64,000 nt of DNA, taken from NCBI RefSeq assembly GCF_004365635.1, contig NZ_SOBH01000003.1, positions 310,001 through 374,000 of the forward strand, given 5' to 3'. This DNA is from Litoreibacter halocynthiae. GTDB taxonomy: Bacteria; Pseudomonadota; Alphaproteobacteria; Rhodobacterales; Rhodobacteraceae. Of the stretch, positions 42,355 through 52,733 are shown one piece after another (position 1 is the first letter of the stretch; each line of letters starts with the position of its first letter). The notes under the pieces are model-generated. The model was not told the DNA's origin and made no database searches. It saw nothing but the letters and a program-made list of their open reading frames with translations. Both the position numbers and the translations under genes were made by a program.

Positions 42355-42708
42355 GTGCAAAAGGTCAATCTTGAACAAAAGCTGAGCCTGTTCTCGTCCC
42401 ATTGGGACCCGCAGGTGGTGGCCGACTATAATGGCAATGACATTATGGTCGTTAAATTTCAGGGCGCGTTCCCGTTTCACAAACATGACGACAGCGATGA
42501 CTTTTTTCTGGTGCTGGAGGGCGAGGTAATGCTCGACCGTGAAGGCGGCGAAAGCGTAACCATGGGGCCGGGGGAGCTGTGCGTTGTTCCCAAAGGTGTC
42601 GTTCACCGTCCTCGTGCTGACAAAGAGGCCAAGGTGCTGCTGATCGAGCCGCAAGGCCTGCCGAACACTGGCGATGCAGAGACTGCCGCCGCGAAACCAC
42701 GTATTTGA
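42355..42708 (+). CDS. Single-domain cupin protein
   Basis: This 117-residue protein starts with GTG, supported by AAGGAGTG just upstream. The cupin metal motif is present in FPFHKHDDSDDFFLVLEG (His, His, Glu), and the second motif is PKGVVHRP. It may be a small metal-dependent enzyme or a sugar/ligand-binding protein. It lies 12 bp before leuA and is probably in the same transcript. Confidence 0.85.
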   Translation: MQKVNLEQKLSLFSSHWDPQVVADYNGNDIMVVKFQGAFPFHKHDDSDDFFLVLEGEVMLDREGGESVTMGPGELCVVPKGVVHRPRADKEAKVLLIEPQGLPNTGDAETAAAKPRI

Positions 42709-42720
42709 GAGAACAAGATC

Positions 42721-44277
42721 ATGAGCGAACAAGACAAAGTATTCATCTTCGACACCACCTTGCGCGACGGCGAGCAGTCGCCTGGCGCCACCATGAGCCA
42801 TGCCGAGAAGCTGGAGATTGCGGGCCTGCTGGACGAAATGGGCGTCGATATTATCGAAGCCGGATTTCCGATTGCGTCAGAAGGTGACTTCGCTGCGGTG
42901 AAGGCCATTTCCGAGCAAGCTAAGAATTCGGTGATTTGCGGATTGGCGCGGGCCAACTTCAAAGACATCGACCGCTGCTGGGAAGCTGTGAAACACGCCA
43001 AGCGGCCACGTATCCACACGTTTATCGGCACGTCACCGCTGCACCGCGCCATCCCGAACCTGAACATGGACGAGATGGCGGATCGTATCCACGAGACTGT
43101 CACCCATGCGCGCAATCTGTGTGACAACGTGCAGTGGTCGCCGATGGACGCCACGCGCACGGAAGAGGATTACCTGTGCCGCACGGTCGAGATCGCGATC
43201 AAGGCGGGGGCGACGACGATCAATATTCCTGACACCGTTGGTTATACGGCCCCGCGTGAAAGTGCGGCGCTGATCCAGATGCTGTTGGAGCGGGTGCCGG
43301 GGGCGGACGAGATCATTTTTGCCACCCACTGCCATAACGATTTGGGCATGGCGACGGCCAACTCTTTGGCGGCTGTCGAGGCTGGCGCGCGACAGATTGA
43401 ATGCACGATCAACGGTTTGGGGGAGCGCGCGGGGAATACTGCGCTGGAAGAGGTCGTGATGGCATTGAAAGTACGCAATGACATTATGCCGTATCAGACC
43501 GGTATCGACAGCACGAAGCTGATGAACATCTCGCGCCGTGTGGCCTCGGTGTCAGGGTTTGCGGTGCAGTTCAACAAGGCCATCGTCGGCAAGAACGCCT
43601 TCGCGCATGAGTCCGGCATTCACCAGGACGGCATGCTGAAAAACGCGGAGACGTTCGAGATCATGCGTCCGGAAGATGTGGGTCTGCAAGCGACCAATAT
43701 TGTGTTGGGCAAACACTCGGGACGGGCGGCATTGCGCTCGAAGCTGGCAGAGCTTGGGTATGAGTTGGGGGACAACCAGCTGAAGGATGTCTTCGTGCGG
43801 TTCAAGACCTTGGCCGACCAGAAGAAGGAAGTCTATGACGATGATTTGATCGCCTTGATGCAAAGTGGTGACGCGGAAGCGGACCACATCCGGCTGACGG
43901 CGTTAAAGGTCTCCTGCGGGATGGGGCTGGAGAAATCCGCCGAGATGACGCTGGAGATCGACGGCAAGGAATCCTCGGTGCGGGCGACGGGAGATGGCCC
44001 GGTTGATGCTGCGTTCAACGCTGTGAAGGCCTTGTTCCCGCACCAAGCACGGCTTCAGGTCTACCAAGTGGCGGCTGTTACCGAGGGGACGGATGCGCAA
44101 GCGACCGTATCTGTGCGTCTGGAGGAAGATGGCAAGATCGCCACGGGTCAATCGGCAGATGTGGACACCGTGGTGGCCTCGGTAAAAGCGTATGTTGATG
44201 CACTGAACCGTCTTGTCGTGCGTCGCGAGAAGTCTGGCGGCGACACGCCGGAAGTCTCGTATAAAGACGTAAGCTAG
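42721..44277 (+). CDS. leuA: 2-isopropylmalate synthase
   Basis: LeuA condenses 2-oxoisovalerate with acetyl-CoA, the first committed step of leucine synthesis, and is feedback-inhibited by leucine. The 518-residue form has the DRE-TIM barrel motif IFDTTLRDGEQSPGATMS at the start, ATHCHNDLGMA with metal-binding histidines, AGNTALEEVVMAL, and the C-terminal LeuA dimer regulatory domain from about residue 390. It lies directly after the cupin gene. Confidence 0.97.
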   Translation: MSEQDKVFIFDTTLRDGEQSPGATMSHAEKLEIAGLLDEMGVDIIEAGFPIASEGDFAAVKAISEQAKNSVICGLARANFKDIDRCWEAVKHAKRPRIHTFIGTSPLHRAIPNLNMDEMADRIHETVTHARNLCDNVQWSPMDATRTEEDYLCRTVEIAIKAGATTINIPDTVGYTAPRESAALIQMLLERVPGADEIIFATHCHNDLGMATANSLAAVEAGARQIECTINGLGERAGNTALEEVVMALKVRNDIMPYQTGIDSTKLMNISRRVASVSGFAVQFNKAIVGKNAFAHESGIHQDGMLKNAETFEIMRPEDVGLQATNIVLGKHSGRAALRSKLAELGYELGDNQLKDVFVRFKTLADQKKEVYDDDLIALMQSGDAEADHIRLTALKVSCGMGLEKSAEMTLEIDGKESSVRATGDGPVDAAFNAVKALFPHQARLQVYQVAAVTEGTDAQATVSVRLEEDGKIATGQSADVDTVVASVKAYVDALNRLVVRREKSGGDTPEVSYKDVS

Positions 44278-44393
44278 GATTAGGTTTACCTCAATGAGCA
44301 CCTGCGGCGCGCTTCATTTTGGAGTGTGTGGCAGGCGTGAGCCGCCATAGACGAGCATCACGTTTGGTGCTGGTGTGGAATTGCCTTCGGCGA

Positions 44394-44416
44394 GAATATT
44401 TTTGCCAAGATGAAAC
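44394..44416 (+). repeat. Interspersed intergenic motif, copy 2
   Basis: GAATATTTTTGCCAAGATGA followed by AAC matches the motif at 22432-22455 with one or two small differences. It ends one base before the rlmJ stop codon in the convergent leuA/rlmJ gap. Confidence 0.5.
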
Positions 44417-44417
44417 C

Positions 44418-45194
44418 CTATGCTTGGAAAGCCTGTGACAGGGTTTTGGCTTCTTCGGTCAGGCCGTAGGGTGCGTTGATAATGAACATACCTGATCCGG
44501 TCATGCGGTGCCCGTCTCTGACAGGGGGGAAGGTGACCTCATGATGCAGCACGTCCGGCAGGTTTTGGGCCTTTAGGGCCTGAACCATCGGCGCATGTGC
44601 CTGAGACGTCAGGATCGGATACCAGAGTGCTATCACGCCGACATTCCATTTGCGGTGTAGTTTGGCGATCTGGTTCGGGATCAGCTCATAGTCCGATTTG
44701 ATCTCGTAGCTGGGGTCGATGAGCAGCAATCCGCGACGTGGCTCTGGCGGGCAGACGGCTTGGGCCATTTCAAAGCCGTCTTGTTTGTAGCATTTGGCAT
44801 TGTGGGGGCGCATCGTGTCGCGCAGGGCCTGATATTCTTGCGGGTGCAGTTCGGCCAGATGCAATTTGTCGGTCGGGCGCAAGCACAAGGCGGCGAGCAT
44901 GGGAGAACCTGCATAAGCAGCGCCTCCGTGCTGATCTTGCAAGGCGGTGAGCGCTTTAATATAGGGATGATCGGGCGCGAACTTATTTGTTAGCGCGGTG
45001 ATACCCGCTTCGGCCTCGCCGGTTTTCAAGGCCTCGGCAGAGGAGAGATCGTAGAGCGCGCGACCGGCGTGGGATTCGAGATAGCTGAGCGGTTTGTCCT
45101 TGCGGGTCATGTAAGACAGCATGGCGCATAGCAGCGCGTGCTTGTGTACGTCAGCGGGGTTTCCGGCATGAAAGATGTGTTGGTATGACAGCAT
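44418..45194 (-). CDS. rlmJ: 23S rRNA (adenine(2030)-N6)-methyltransferase
   Basis: RlmJ methylates A2030 of 23S rRNA using SAM. The 258-residue protein begins MLSYQHIFHAGNPADVHKHA, the family hallmark, with YLESHAGRALYDL (SAM site) and the catalytic LLLIDPSYEIKSDY (DPSY). The C-terminus is complete. It is alone on the minus strand between leuA and the mre operon. Confidence 0.94.
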   Translation of the reverse strand: MLSYQHIFHAGNPADVHKHALLCAMLSYMTRKDKPLSYLESHAGRALYDLSSAEALKTGEAEAGITALTNKFAPDHPYIKALTALQDQHGGAAYAGSPMLAALCLRPTDKLHLAELHPQEYQALRDTMRPHNAKCYKQDGFEMAQAVCPPEPRRGLLLIDPSYEIKSDYELIPNQIAKLHRKWNVGVIALWYPILTSQAHAPMVQALKAQNLPDVLHHEVTFPPVRDGHRMTGSGMFIINAPYGLTEEAKTLSQAFQA

Positions 45195-45310
45195 GCCGCG
45201 CTTCTAACCTGCCTGAGAGAGGCGGAATAGTGCTGATATGACAGCTCAGGTGGCTTTCAACCGGAGCGCGGCGCGCCTATAAGTCGCCAATCTTCCCCGC
45301 GGGCCTGTGA

Positions 45311-46390
<1,080 letters not shown>

Positions 46391-46438
46391 CCCTATCGGG
46401 TGGCCGTTCGGCTGCCCACGGCAGTTTGGACTTAACCC

Positions 46439-47344
46439 ATGGCGATCGACCGACGCGGACAAGAAGAATACGCCCGCCCTGTCAGGCGTGTCCTGATCGG
46501 GGTCTTGGTTGTTGTCTTGCTGGCGATTTTCGGGCTGTGGCGCATTGATAACCCACGGATGGAGCGGTTCCGCTCGGCTATTGTCGATAAGGTTGTGCCG
46601 TCCTTTGACTGGGCCTTGGTGCCGGTGACGCGGGTCAGCCGGATGTTTGACGATTTCCAGAGCTACGCACGCATCTACGAGCAGAACCAAGAGCTGCGGC
46701 GTGAATTGCAAAGCATGAAATCCTGGCGAGAGGCCGCGATCCAACTGGAGCAGGAAAACGCGAGACTTCTGGATCTGAACAAGGTGCGCCTGAATGCGCA
46801 GCTGACCTTTGTGACAGGGGTGGTGCTCACGGATAATGGCTCGCCGTTCCGGCGGTCCGTTTTGCTGAATGTGGGTGCGCGTGACGGGATTCAGGATGGC
46901 TGGGCGACGATGGACGGGCTGGGGCTCGTGGGCCGCATCGCCGGTGTTGGTGATAAAACGTCTCGTGTGATCTTGCTGACGGATACCAACAGCCGCGTTC
47001 CGGTGACAATCCAGCCTTCGGGTCAGAAAGCGCTGTTGGTGGGGGACAACACGCTCGCGCCACCGGTAGATATTGTCGAGAATGTCGAAGATGTGCGACC
47101 GGGAGACCGCGTTGTGACATCGGGCGACGGCAAGGTGTTCCCGGCGGATGTGCTGGTCGGGCAAATCGCGCTGGGGCCGGATCGCCGTTTGCGGGTCAAG
47201 CTGGCGGCGGATTACGGGCGGCTGGAATTCCTACGCGTGCTACGCACGCCGCATTCGGCCACAATCGGGACGGTTGGCGGATTGATCGCGGCGGACGGAC
47301 CGGTGAGCGAGGCCGAGCCTGTGGCGGAGGGAACGGATGGTTGA
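46439..47344 (+). CDS. mreC: Rod shape-determining protein MreC
   Basis: MreC is a bitopic protein that activates PBP2 in the elongasome. The 301 residues contain one membrane helix (VLIGVLVVVLLAIFGLW, about 18-35), a coiled coil (YEQNQELRRELQSMKSWREA) and a periplasmic beta-rich domain with NGSPFRRSVLLNVG and VGDNTLAP. The last bases overlap mreD by 8 bp. Confidence 0.95.
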   Translation: MAIDRRGQEEYARPVRRVLIGVLVVVLLAIFGLWRIDNPRMERFRSAIVDKVVPSFDWALVPVTRVSRMFDDFQSYARIYEQNQELRRELQSMKSWREAAIQLEQENARLLDLNKVRLNAQLTFVTGVVLTDNGSPFRRSVLLNVGARDGIQDGWATMDGLGLVGRIAGVGDKTSRVILLTDTNSRVPVTIQPSGQKALLVGDNTLAPPVDIVENVEDVRPGDRVVTSGDGKVFPADVLVGQIALGPDRRLRVKLAADYGRLEFLRVLRTPHSATIGTVGGLIAADGPVSEAEPVAEGTDG

Positions 47345-47936
47345 TCCGATCACTTGGCGGCGCTTTCAGTACCGCATCGTTTTCCTTGTCGTTAGCGCCC
47401 TCATCATATTCGGGCAACTTCTGCCGCTGAACACCGCGCCGGATGTATTGCCGTTGATTGACCCGGTGAGTGGCGCGTTAATTCAGGAGGGTGGCAGTTA
47501 TTTCAGCCTGCCCGGGCCGGATTGGTTGTTTTGTCTGACCGCTGCATTCCTGATGCGCCGTCCGCGCTGGGCACCGGTTGTCCTGATCGTCTTTGTGCAC
47601 TTGCTGGCCGATGTTTTGTACCTGCGACCCTTGGGTCTTTGGCCAGCGATATCACTTGTGGCTTACGAATTTTTGCGGCGCCAGACCAATGCCAGCAATG
47701 AGGTTTCGGTGCCTTTGGAGATCGCGCTGGTAATGGGGGCATTTACGGCGGCAGTTGTTGTGAACGGGGTGTTCCACCTGATTTTTGCCGTGCCGCATCC
47801 AAACCTCGGGACTGTCTTGCTTCACGTTTTGACGACTGCCATCGCCTATCCCTTTGTTATCGCCGTGACCCACTTTATATTGAGAGTAAGGCGGGCGGGG
47901 GTCCGTGAGCTGGATAGTGACGGGGTTATCGGATGA
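47337..47936 (+). CDS. mreD: Rod shape-determining protein MreD
   Basis: This 199-residue polytopic membrane protein has five or six hydrophobic segments (for example IVFLVVSALIIFGQLL and VVVNGVFHLIFAV) and lies exactly where MreD is expected, between mreC and the PBP2 gene. Overlaps of 8 and 4 bp link it to both neighbours. MreD sequences are poorly conserved, so position is the main evidence. Confidence 0.9.
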   Translation: MVDPITWRRFQYRIVFLVVSALIIFGQLLPLNTAPDVLPLIDPVSGALIQEGGSYFSLPGPDWLFCLTAAFLMRRPRWAPVVLIVFVHLLADVLYLRPLGLWPAISLVAYEFLRRQTNASNEVSVPLEIALVMGAFTAAVVVNGVFHLIFAVPHPNLGTVLLHVLTTAIAYPFVIAVTHFILRVRRAGVRELDSDGVIG

Positions 47937-49876
47937 GACGCTCGGCCAAAGATACCGAGGAAAGCGCTGCAATTCTCAGTCGTCGTGGCCTTGTGCTGGG
48001 CGGTGGTATGGCCTTGGTCACGGGTGTCTTGGGGCTGCGGATGCGGCATCTTCAGGTGGATCAGGCCGACCAGTTCCGACTGCTGGCCGAGGAAAACCGG
48101 ATCAACATCCGTTTGCTGCCCCCTGCGCGCGGGCAGATTTTTGATCGCAACGGGCTGTTACTGGCAGGCAACGAGCAGAACTACCGCGTAACGATGGTGC
48201 GCGACGAAGTCGACGACCCTGAAAAAGTGCTGCGTGATCTGGCTCAGCTGATCCCGATGACCCAAGAGGACATGGAGCGCGCCCGCGAGGAGTTGCGTAA
48301 GCGGTCGCGTCTGGTGCCTGTAACCATTGCGGACCGTCTGTCTTGGGAAGATCTTAGTCAAGTTGCGGTGAATGCGCCCGCGCTGCCGGGCATCACTCCA
48401 GAGGTGGGATTGAGCCGGATTTACCCGCGCGGTGCCGATTTCGCTCATATCGTTGGATATGTCGGGCCGGTGAGCGACTATGATCTGAGCCGGATTGAAG
48501 ACAAGGACCCGTTACTGCAAATTCCGAAATTCCAGATCGGCAAAACCGGCTCCGAGAACAAGATGGAGCACGAGCTGCGCGGCAAGGCCGGCACCAAGCG
48601 GGTGGAAGTAAATGCCATTGGCCGCGTGATGCGCGAGCTGGGACGCGATGAAAGCCAGAAAGGTGCCAATGTCCAGCTGACCATCGATGCTACGTTGCAG
48701 AACTTCGTGCAGGCACGACTGGCTGGTGAAAGCGCCGCCGCTGTTGTGATCGATGTGGAAACCGGCGATCTGGTTTCGATCGGCTCCGCACCTGCGTTTG
48801 ATCCGAACCTGTTCGTCCGCGGCATTTCGGTGAAGGATTACGGTGGACTGACCAATAACAAATACCGGCCTCTGGCCAACAAGGCTGTGCAGGGAACTTA
48901 TCCTCCGGGCTCTACCTTCAAGATGGTGACAGCGCTGGCGGCATTGGAGGCGGAGGAAATTCGCCCCGACGAGACGATCCGCTGTGTTGGGTATACCGAA
49001 GTTGCAAATCGCCGCTTCCACTGCTGGAAACGCGGGGGTCACGGGCGGATGAACTTGCGCAACTCGCTGAAGCAATCTTGCGACGTGTATTATTACGATC
49101 TGGCACAACGGGTGGGGATCGAGAAGATTTCGGCCATGGCGCGTCGCTTGGGATTGGGCGAGCGGCACGATGTTCCGATGTCCGCCGTAGCTTCCGGTCT
49201 GATGCCGACCAAAGCGTGGAAGCGAGAGAACCGTGACAATGATTGGGTCATCGGTGACAGTCTCAACGCATCCATCGGGCAAGGGTTTGTCCTGACGTCG
49301 CCGTTGCAGCTTGCAGTGATGACCGCGCGGCTTGCCACCAACCGTGCGGTGTCGCCCCGACTGGTGAAATCCGTTGACGGGGTCGAGACGCCATCCGGCG
49401 CGGGCGAACCCCTGGGGTTGAGCGACGAGATGATGGCCCATGTTCAGGGCGGCATGTTTGCCGTGGCGAACGAAAATGGTGGCACGGCCTATGGCACCCG
49501 CATTGCGGACAAGTCGATGCGCATGGCGGGCAAAACCGGAACCAGCCAAGTTCGCAACATCACCAAGGCCGAGCGGGCGCGTGGTGTGTTCCGCAACGCC
49601 GATCTTCCTTGGGAGCGCCGCGATCACGCATTGTATGTAGGCTTTGCCCCCGCCGATGCGCCCAAATACGCGATTGCCGTGGTGGTCGAACATGGCGGTG
49701 GTGGCTCGACGGCTGCGGCCCCGATTGCCCGCGACATCATGCTGGCCGCCCAAACGGGTGGGATGCCACCGTTATCCGCCTACCCGAGCGCGCAGCGCGG
49801 GCGCGTAAGCTCGGCGTTGAAAAAGCTGCAGGTGTGGGGGCTTGATGAGCCGAAAGCACCGGACTCGCAGGCATGA
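47933..49876 (+). CDS. mrdA: Penicillin-binding protein 2 (transpeptidase)
   Basis: PBP2 is the elongation-specific peptidoglycan transpeptidase working with RodA. The 647-residue protein has a membrane anchor at about residues 20-36, a pedestal domain beginning RLLPPARGQIFDRNGLLL, the active-site serine in YPPGSTFKMVTAL, the second motif in SCDVYYYDLA and the KTG motif in MAGKTGTSQV. It overlaps mreD and rodA by 4 bp each. Confidence 0.97.
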   Translation: MRRSAKDTEESAAILSRRGLVLGGGMALVTGVLGLRMRHLQVDQADQFRLLAEENRINIRLLPPARGQIFDRNGLLLAGNEQNYRVTMVRDEVDDPEKVLRDLAQLIPMTQEDMERAREELRKRSRLVPVTIADRLSWEDLSQVAVNAPALPGITPEVGLSRIYPRGADFAHIVGYVGPVSDYDLSRIEDKDPLLQIPKFQIGKTGSENKMEHELRGKAGTKRVEVNAIGRVMRELGRDESQKGANVQLTIDATLQNFVQARLAGESAAAVVIDVETGDLVSIGSAPAFDPNLFVRGISVKDYGGLTNNKYRPLANKAVQGTYPPGSTFKMVTALAALEAEEIRPDETIRCVGYTEVANRRFHCWKRGGHGRMNLRNSLKQSCDVYYYDLAQRVGIEKISAMARRLGLGERHDVPMSAVASGLMPTKAWKRENRDNDWVIGDSLNASIGQGFVLTSPLQLAVMTARLATNRAVSPRLVKSVDGVETPSGAGEPLGLSDEMMAHVQGGMFAVANENGGTAYGTRIADKSMRMAGKTGTSQVRNITKAERARGVFRNADLPWERRDHALYVGFAPADAPKYAIAVVVEHGGGGSTAAAPIARDIMLAAQTGGMPPLSAYPSAQRGRVSSALKKLQVWGLDEPKAPDSQA

Positions 49877-51012
49877 GCTATCTTGAGTACAACGTCAAAT
49901 CGGTCCCGAGCGGGCTGTCAAAGGTGTTATACCTGAACTGGCCCGTAGTCGTGTTGCTTACGGCAATTGCCAGCGTCGGGTTCCTGATGCTGTATTCCGT
50001 CGCTGGAGGGTCGATGCTGCCTTGGGCAGAACCGCAGATGAAGCGGTTTGCCTTGGGTTTGTTCCTGATGATCAGCGTCGCCATGATTCCTGTGTGGTTC
50101 CTTCGCAACATCGCAGGGGCGGCTTACGGGATATCCGTTCTGCTGCTTCTGGGGGTCGAGTTTTTCGGCTCTACCGGCATGGGCGCGCAACGCTGGATTG
50201 ACCTTGGTTTCATGCGGCTGCAACCGTCCGAGTTGACCAAAATCACCCTGATTATGTTTCTGGCCGCCTACTATGACTGGGTGGACATCAAGAAGATATC
50301 GCGACCTCTTTGGGTGCTTATCCCGATTGTGATCATCGCGTTGCCAGTGTTTCTGACCCTGCGCCAACCTGATCTTGGAACTGCATTGTTGCTTGTGTTC
50401 GGTGGTGGCGGCCTGATGTTTCTTGCGGGGGTCCACTGGCTTTATTTTGCCGCCGTTGTCGGTGCCGCTGCGGGGTTGGTGGGGGCCGTCTTCAAGAGCC
50501 GAGGAACAGAGTGGCAGCTGTTGAAGGACTACCAATACCGGCGTATCGACACCTTTATCGACCCCGCATCGGACCCGTTGGGGGCAGGGTATCACATCAC
50601 CCAATCCAAAATCGCACTGGGGTCCGGAGGCTGGACCGGCCGCGGCTATATGCAAGGCACGCAAAGCCGTCTGAACTTCCTGCCGGAGAAGCATACCGAT
50701 TTTATTTTCACGACTTTGGCCGAAGAGTTCGGCTTCATCGGCGGCATCTCATTACTGAGTCTGTATGTTCTCGTGTTGGTGTTTTGTGTCGTGTCGGCAT
50801 TGAGCAATAAGGACCGTTTCGCGTCCTTGTTGACCATGGGCATTGGCCTGACGTTCTTCCTGTTTTTTGCGGTGAATATGTCGATGGTCATGGGGTTGGC
50901 CCCCGTCGTCGGGGTCCCGCTGCCGATGGTGAGCTATGGCGGCTCCGCGATGATTGTTTTGTTGCTGGCATTTGGCTTGATGCAAAGCGCCCATGTTCAC
51001 AGACCAAGGTAG
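49873..51012 (+). CDS. rodA: Peptidoglycan glycosyltransferase RodA
   Basis: RodA polymerises lipid II into glycan strands during elongation. The 379-residue SEDS protein has about ten membrane helices, with GAQRWIDLGFMRLQPSELTK, the LRQPDLGTALLL segment carrying the conserved Asp, and GLAPVVGVPLPMVSYGGS. It ends the shape operon; the next gene starts 6 bp later. Confidence 0.96.
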   Translation: MSYLEYNVKSVPSGLSKVLYLNWPVVVLLTAIASVGFLMLYSVAGGSMLPWAEPQMKRFALGLFLMISVAMIPVWFLRNIAGAAYGISVLLLLGVEFFGSTGMGAQRWIDLGFMRLQPSELTKITLIMFLAAYYDWVDIKKISRPLWVLIPIVIIALPVFLTLRQPDLGTALLLVFGGGGLMFLAGVHWLYFAAVVGAAAGLVGAVFKSRGTEWQLLKDYQYRRIDTFIDPASDPLGAGYHITQSKIALGSGGWTGRGYMQGTQSRLNFLPEKHTDFIFTTLAEEFGFIGGISLLSLYVLVLVFCVVSALSNKDRFASLLTMGIGLTFFLFFAVNMSMVMGLAPVVGVPLPMVSYGGSAMIVLLLAFGLMQSAHVHRPR

Positions 51013-51018
51013 AGTTCC

Positions 51019-51951
51019 ATGATCAACGTATTGTTCTCCGCCCAGCCCAAAAGCTGGGCCGAATACGAAGCACCGCTGCGTGCCGCGTTCACCAAGGCTG
51101 GGATTGATGCGCAGCTTGGCACTGAGTTCGACCCTGCGGATGTGGACTACATCGTTTACGCGCCGAGCGGGCCTGTTTCTGACTTTACCCCGTTCACCAA
51201 ATTGAAGGCTGTATTGAGTCTTTGGGCGGGTGTTGAGACCATGGTGGACAACCCGACGTTGAAGGTGCCGCTGTGCCGGATGGTGGATCATGGCCTGACG
51301 GAAAGCATGGTAGAATGGGTCACTGGCCATGTGCTGAGGTATCACCTTGGGATGGACAAGTTTTTGTCGGGGCAGGACGGTGTTTGGCGCGCTGGAACTG
51401 CTGCGCCTTTGGCGCGGGACCGCAAGGTGTGTGTGCTGGGGCTGGGGGCGCTCGGGGCCGCTTGTGCGCAAGCCTTGGTGCAGTTGAACTTTCGGGTGCA
51501 TGGGTGGGCACGAAGCCCCAAGCAAGTTGAGGGGGTGACCTGTCACCACGGAGCAGACGGGCTGGACGCCGCGTTATCGGATGCGGATATGGTGGCCCTG
51601 TTGTTGCCTGACACCCCAGCAACTGAGAACGTTTTGAATGCGCGAAGCATCGCGTTAATGCGACGAGGCAGTTTCGTCGTGAACCCCGGTCGGGGGCCTT
51701 TGGTCGATGACGACGCGCTGATTGCAGCGCTGGATAGCGGGCAGCTCGCCCATGCGACGTTAGACGTTTTCCGTGTGGAACCTTTGCCTGAAAATCATCC
51801 GTTCTGGGCGCATCCGAAAGTAACCGTGACGCCGCATATCGCGGCGGAGACGAAGGCCACGACGGCCTCGGAAGTCATTGCGGAAAACATTCGGCGTGGT
51901 GAAGGCGACGAACCCTTGCTGCACGTTGTGGACCGCGCGGCTGGATATTGA
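51019..51951 (+). CDS. ghrA: Glyoxylate/hydroxypyruvate reductase A-type 2-hydroxyacid dehydrogenase
   Basis: This 310-residue protein is a D-isomer-specific 2-hydroxyacid dehydrogenase of the GhrA type, reducing glyoxylate or hydroxypyruvate with NAD(P)H. The Rossmann loop is VCVLGLGALGAACAQALV, followed by LLLPDTPATENVLNA, VNPGRGPLVDDDAL (catalytic Arg region) and DVFRVEPLPENHPFW with the Glu/His pair. It starts 6 bp after rodA and may be co-transcribed, though the roles are unrelated. Confidence 0.92.
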   Translation: MINVLFSAQPKSWAEYEAPLRAAFTKAGIDAQLGTEFDPADVDYIVYAPSGPVSDFTPFTKLKAVLSLWAGVETMVDNPTLKVPLCRMVDHGLTESMVEWVTGHVLRYHLGMDKFLSGQDGVWRAGTAAPLARDRKVCVLGLGALGAACAQALVQLNFRVHGWARSPKQVEGVTCHHGADGLDAALSDADMVALLLPDTPATENVLNARSIALMRRGSFVVNPGRGPLVDDDALIAALDSGQLAHATLDVFRVEPLPENHPFWAHPKVTVTPHIAAETKATTASEVIAENIRRGEGDEPLLHVVDRAAGY

Positions 51952-51953
51952 CG

Positions 51954-52733
51954 CTAGACGAGTTTCGGCGGCTTGGATGGATCGCTTCCCGGGGCTGGGC
52001 GCTCGGCGGGTTGGATCGGTTGAGGCAGGTCAAATCGCAGTGCCTGAGCTTCGAGAGCGCCAATAATTGCGTGGCTGGCATCGAAGAAGGCCACGTCCAA
52101 GGCTCCAGCTTCAATTCCAGAGAAAACCAAGGCTTCATTCGCGGCACGAGCCAGTGCGCCTTCGGCGGCGGGTTCCGCGCCAACGAAAGCCAATATGTGC
52201 GACCGCTGCCCGCTGGCGTAGGTCACCCCAGCCAAGTAGGCGCATTGGGCAAGACCTGCTGCCGTGGCGAGTTTCATGTCGATGGCTGTGACCAAGCTGT
52301 CAGGTAAGCCCTTTGGCGGGGTGATCTCGGTTGGCGTTTCAGCGGCCTCGGAAGGGGCGTGGGACAGTGTTTCGTGCAGCCAGTCCACGGCAGAGGGCGG
52401 GATCAGGATGGAGGATGGCGCCACGCCGAGGTTCATCCCAAGCCCAAAGTTTTGCCCTGCCAACATTTGCGCCAAGGCGCGGCCTGACAGGCCGACATAG
52501 GGGGCCGAACCTTCCGCGAACTCGGCCAAGCGTTCTTCGCGGTCGAAAGCGAGGATATAGGATGCGTCCTCCACCTCGAAGATCTGCGGAGTGATCTTGT
52601 CGCCTTCCGGTTCGCCTTCCAGCAACACGAACAGCTCGGAATCTCCCATGCGCTCGTAGAAGCGTAGGCGGGCGGTGTCGTCATCGGGGGCGGCGTCCAT
52701 GGCGATGTGGGCCTGATCAAGCGGGGTGTTCAT
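51954..52733 (-). CDS. SseB family protein
   Basis: The start MNTPLDQAHIAMDAAPDD at 52733 gives 259 residues. The N-terminal part (RFYERMGDSELFVLLEGEPE, VEDASYILAFDREERLAEF) matches the SseB N-terminal domain, found in proteins linked in other bacteria to rhodanese-like and secretion-related roles but of unknown biochemistry. The C-terminal half is Ala/Pro-rich. Its ATG overlaps the stop of the upstream UDG-family gene by 4 bp. Confidence 0.8.
   Translation of the reverse strand: MNTPLDQAHIAMDAAPDDDTARLRFYERMGDSELFVLLEGEPEGDKITPQIFEVEDASYILAFDREERLAEFAEGSAPYVGLSGRALAQMLAGQNFGLGMNLGVAPSSILIPPSAVDWLHETLSHAPSEAAETPTEITPPKGLPDSLVTAIDMKLATAAGLAQCAYLAGVTYASGQRSHILAFVGAEPAAEGALARAANEALVFSGIEAGALDVAFFDASHAIIGALEAQALRFDLPQPIQPAERPAPGSDPSKPPKLV

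Noticed and set aside
48512-49753. 413-codon minus-strand frame opposite mrdA
   Set aside because: It is antisense to PBP2, whose motifs are all intact. The translated sequence has no domain and no ribosome-binding site.
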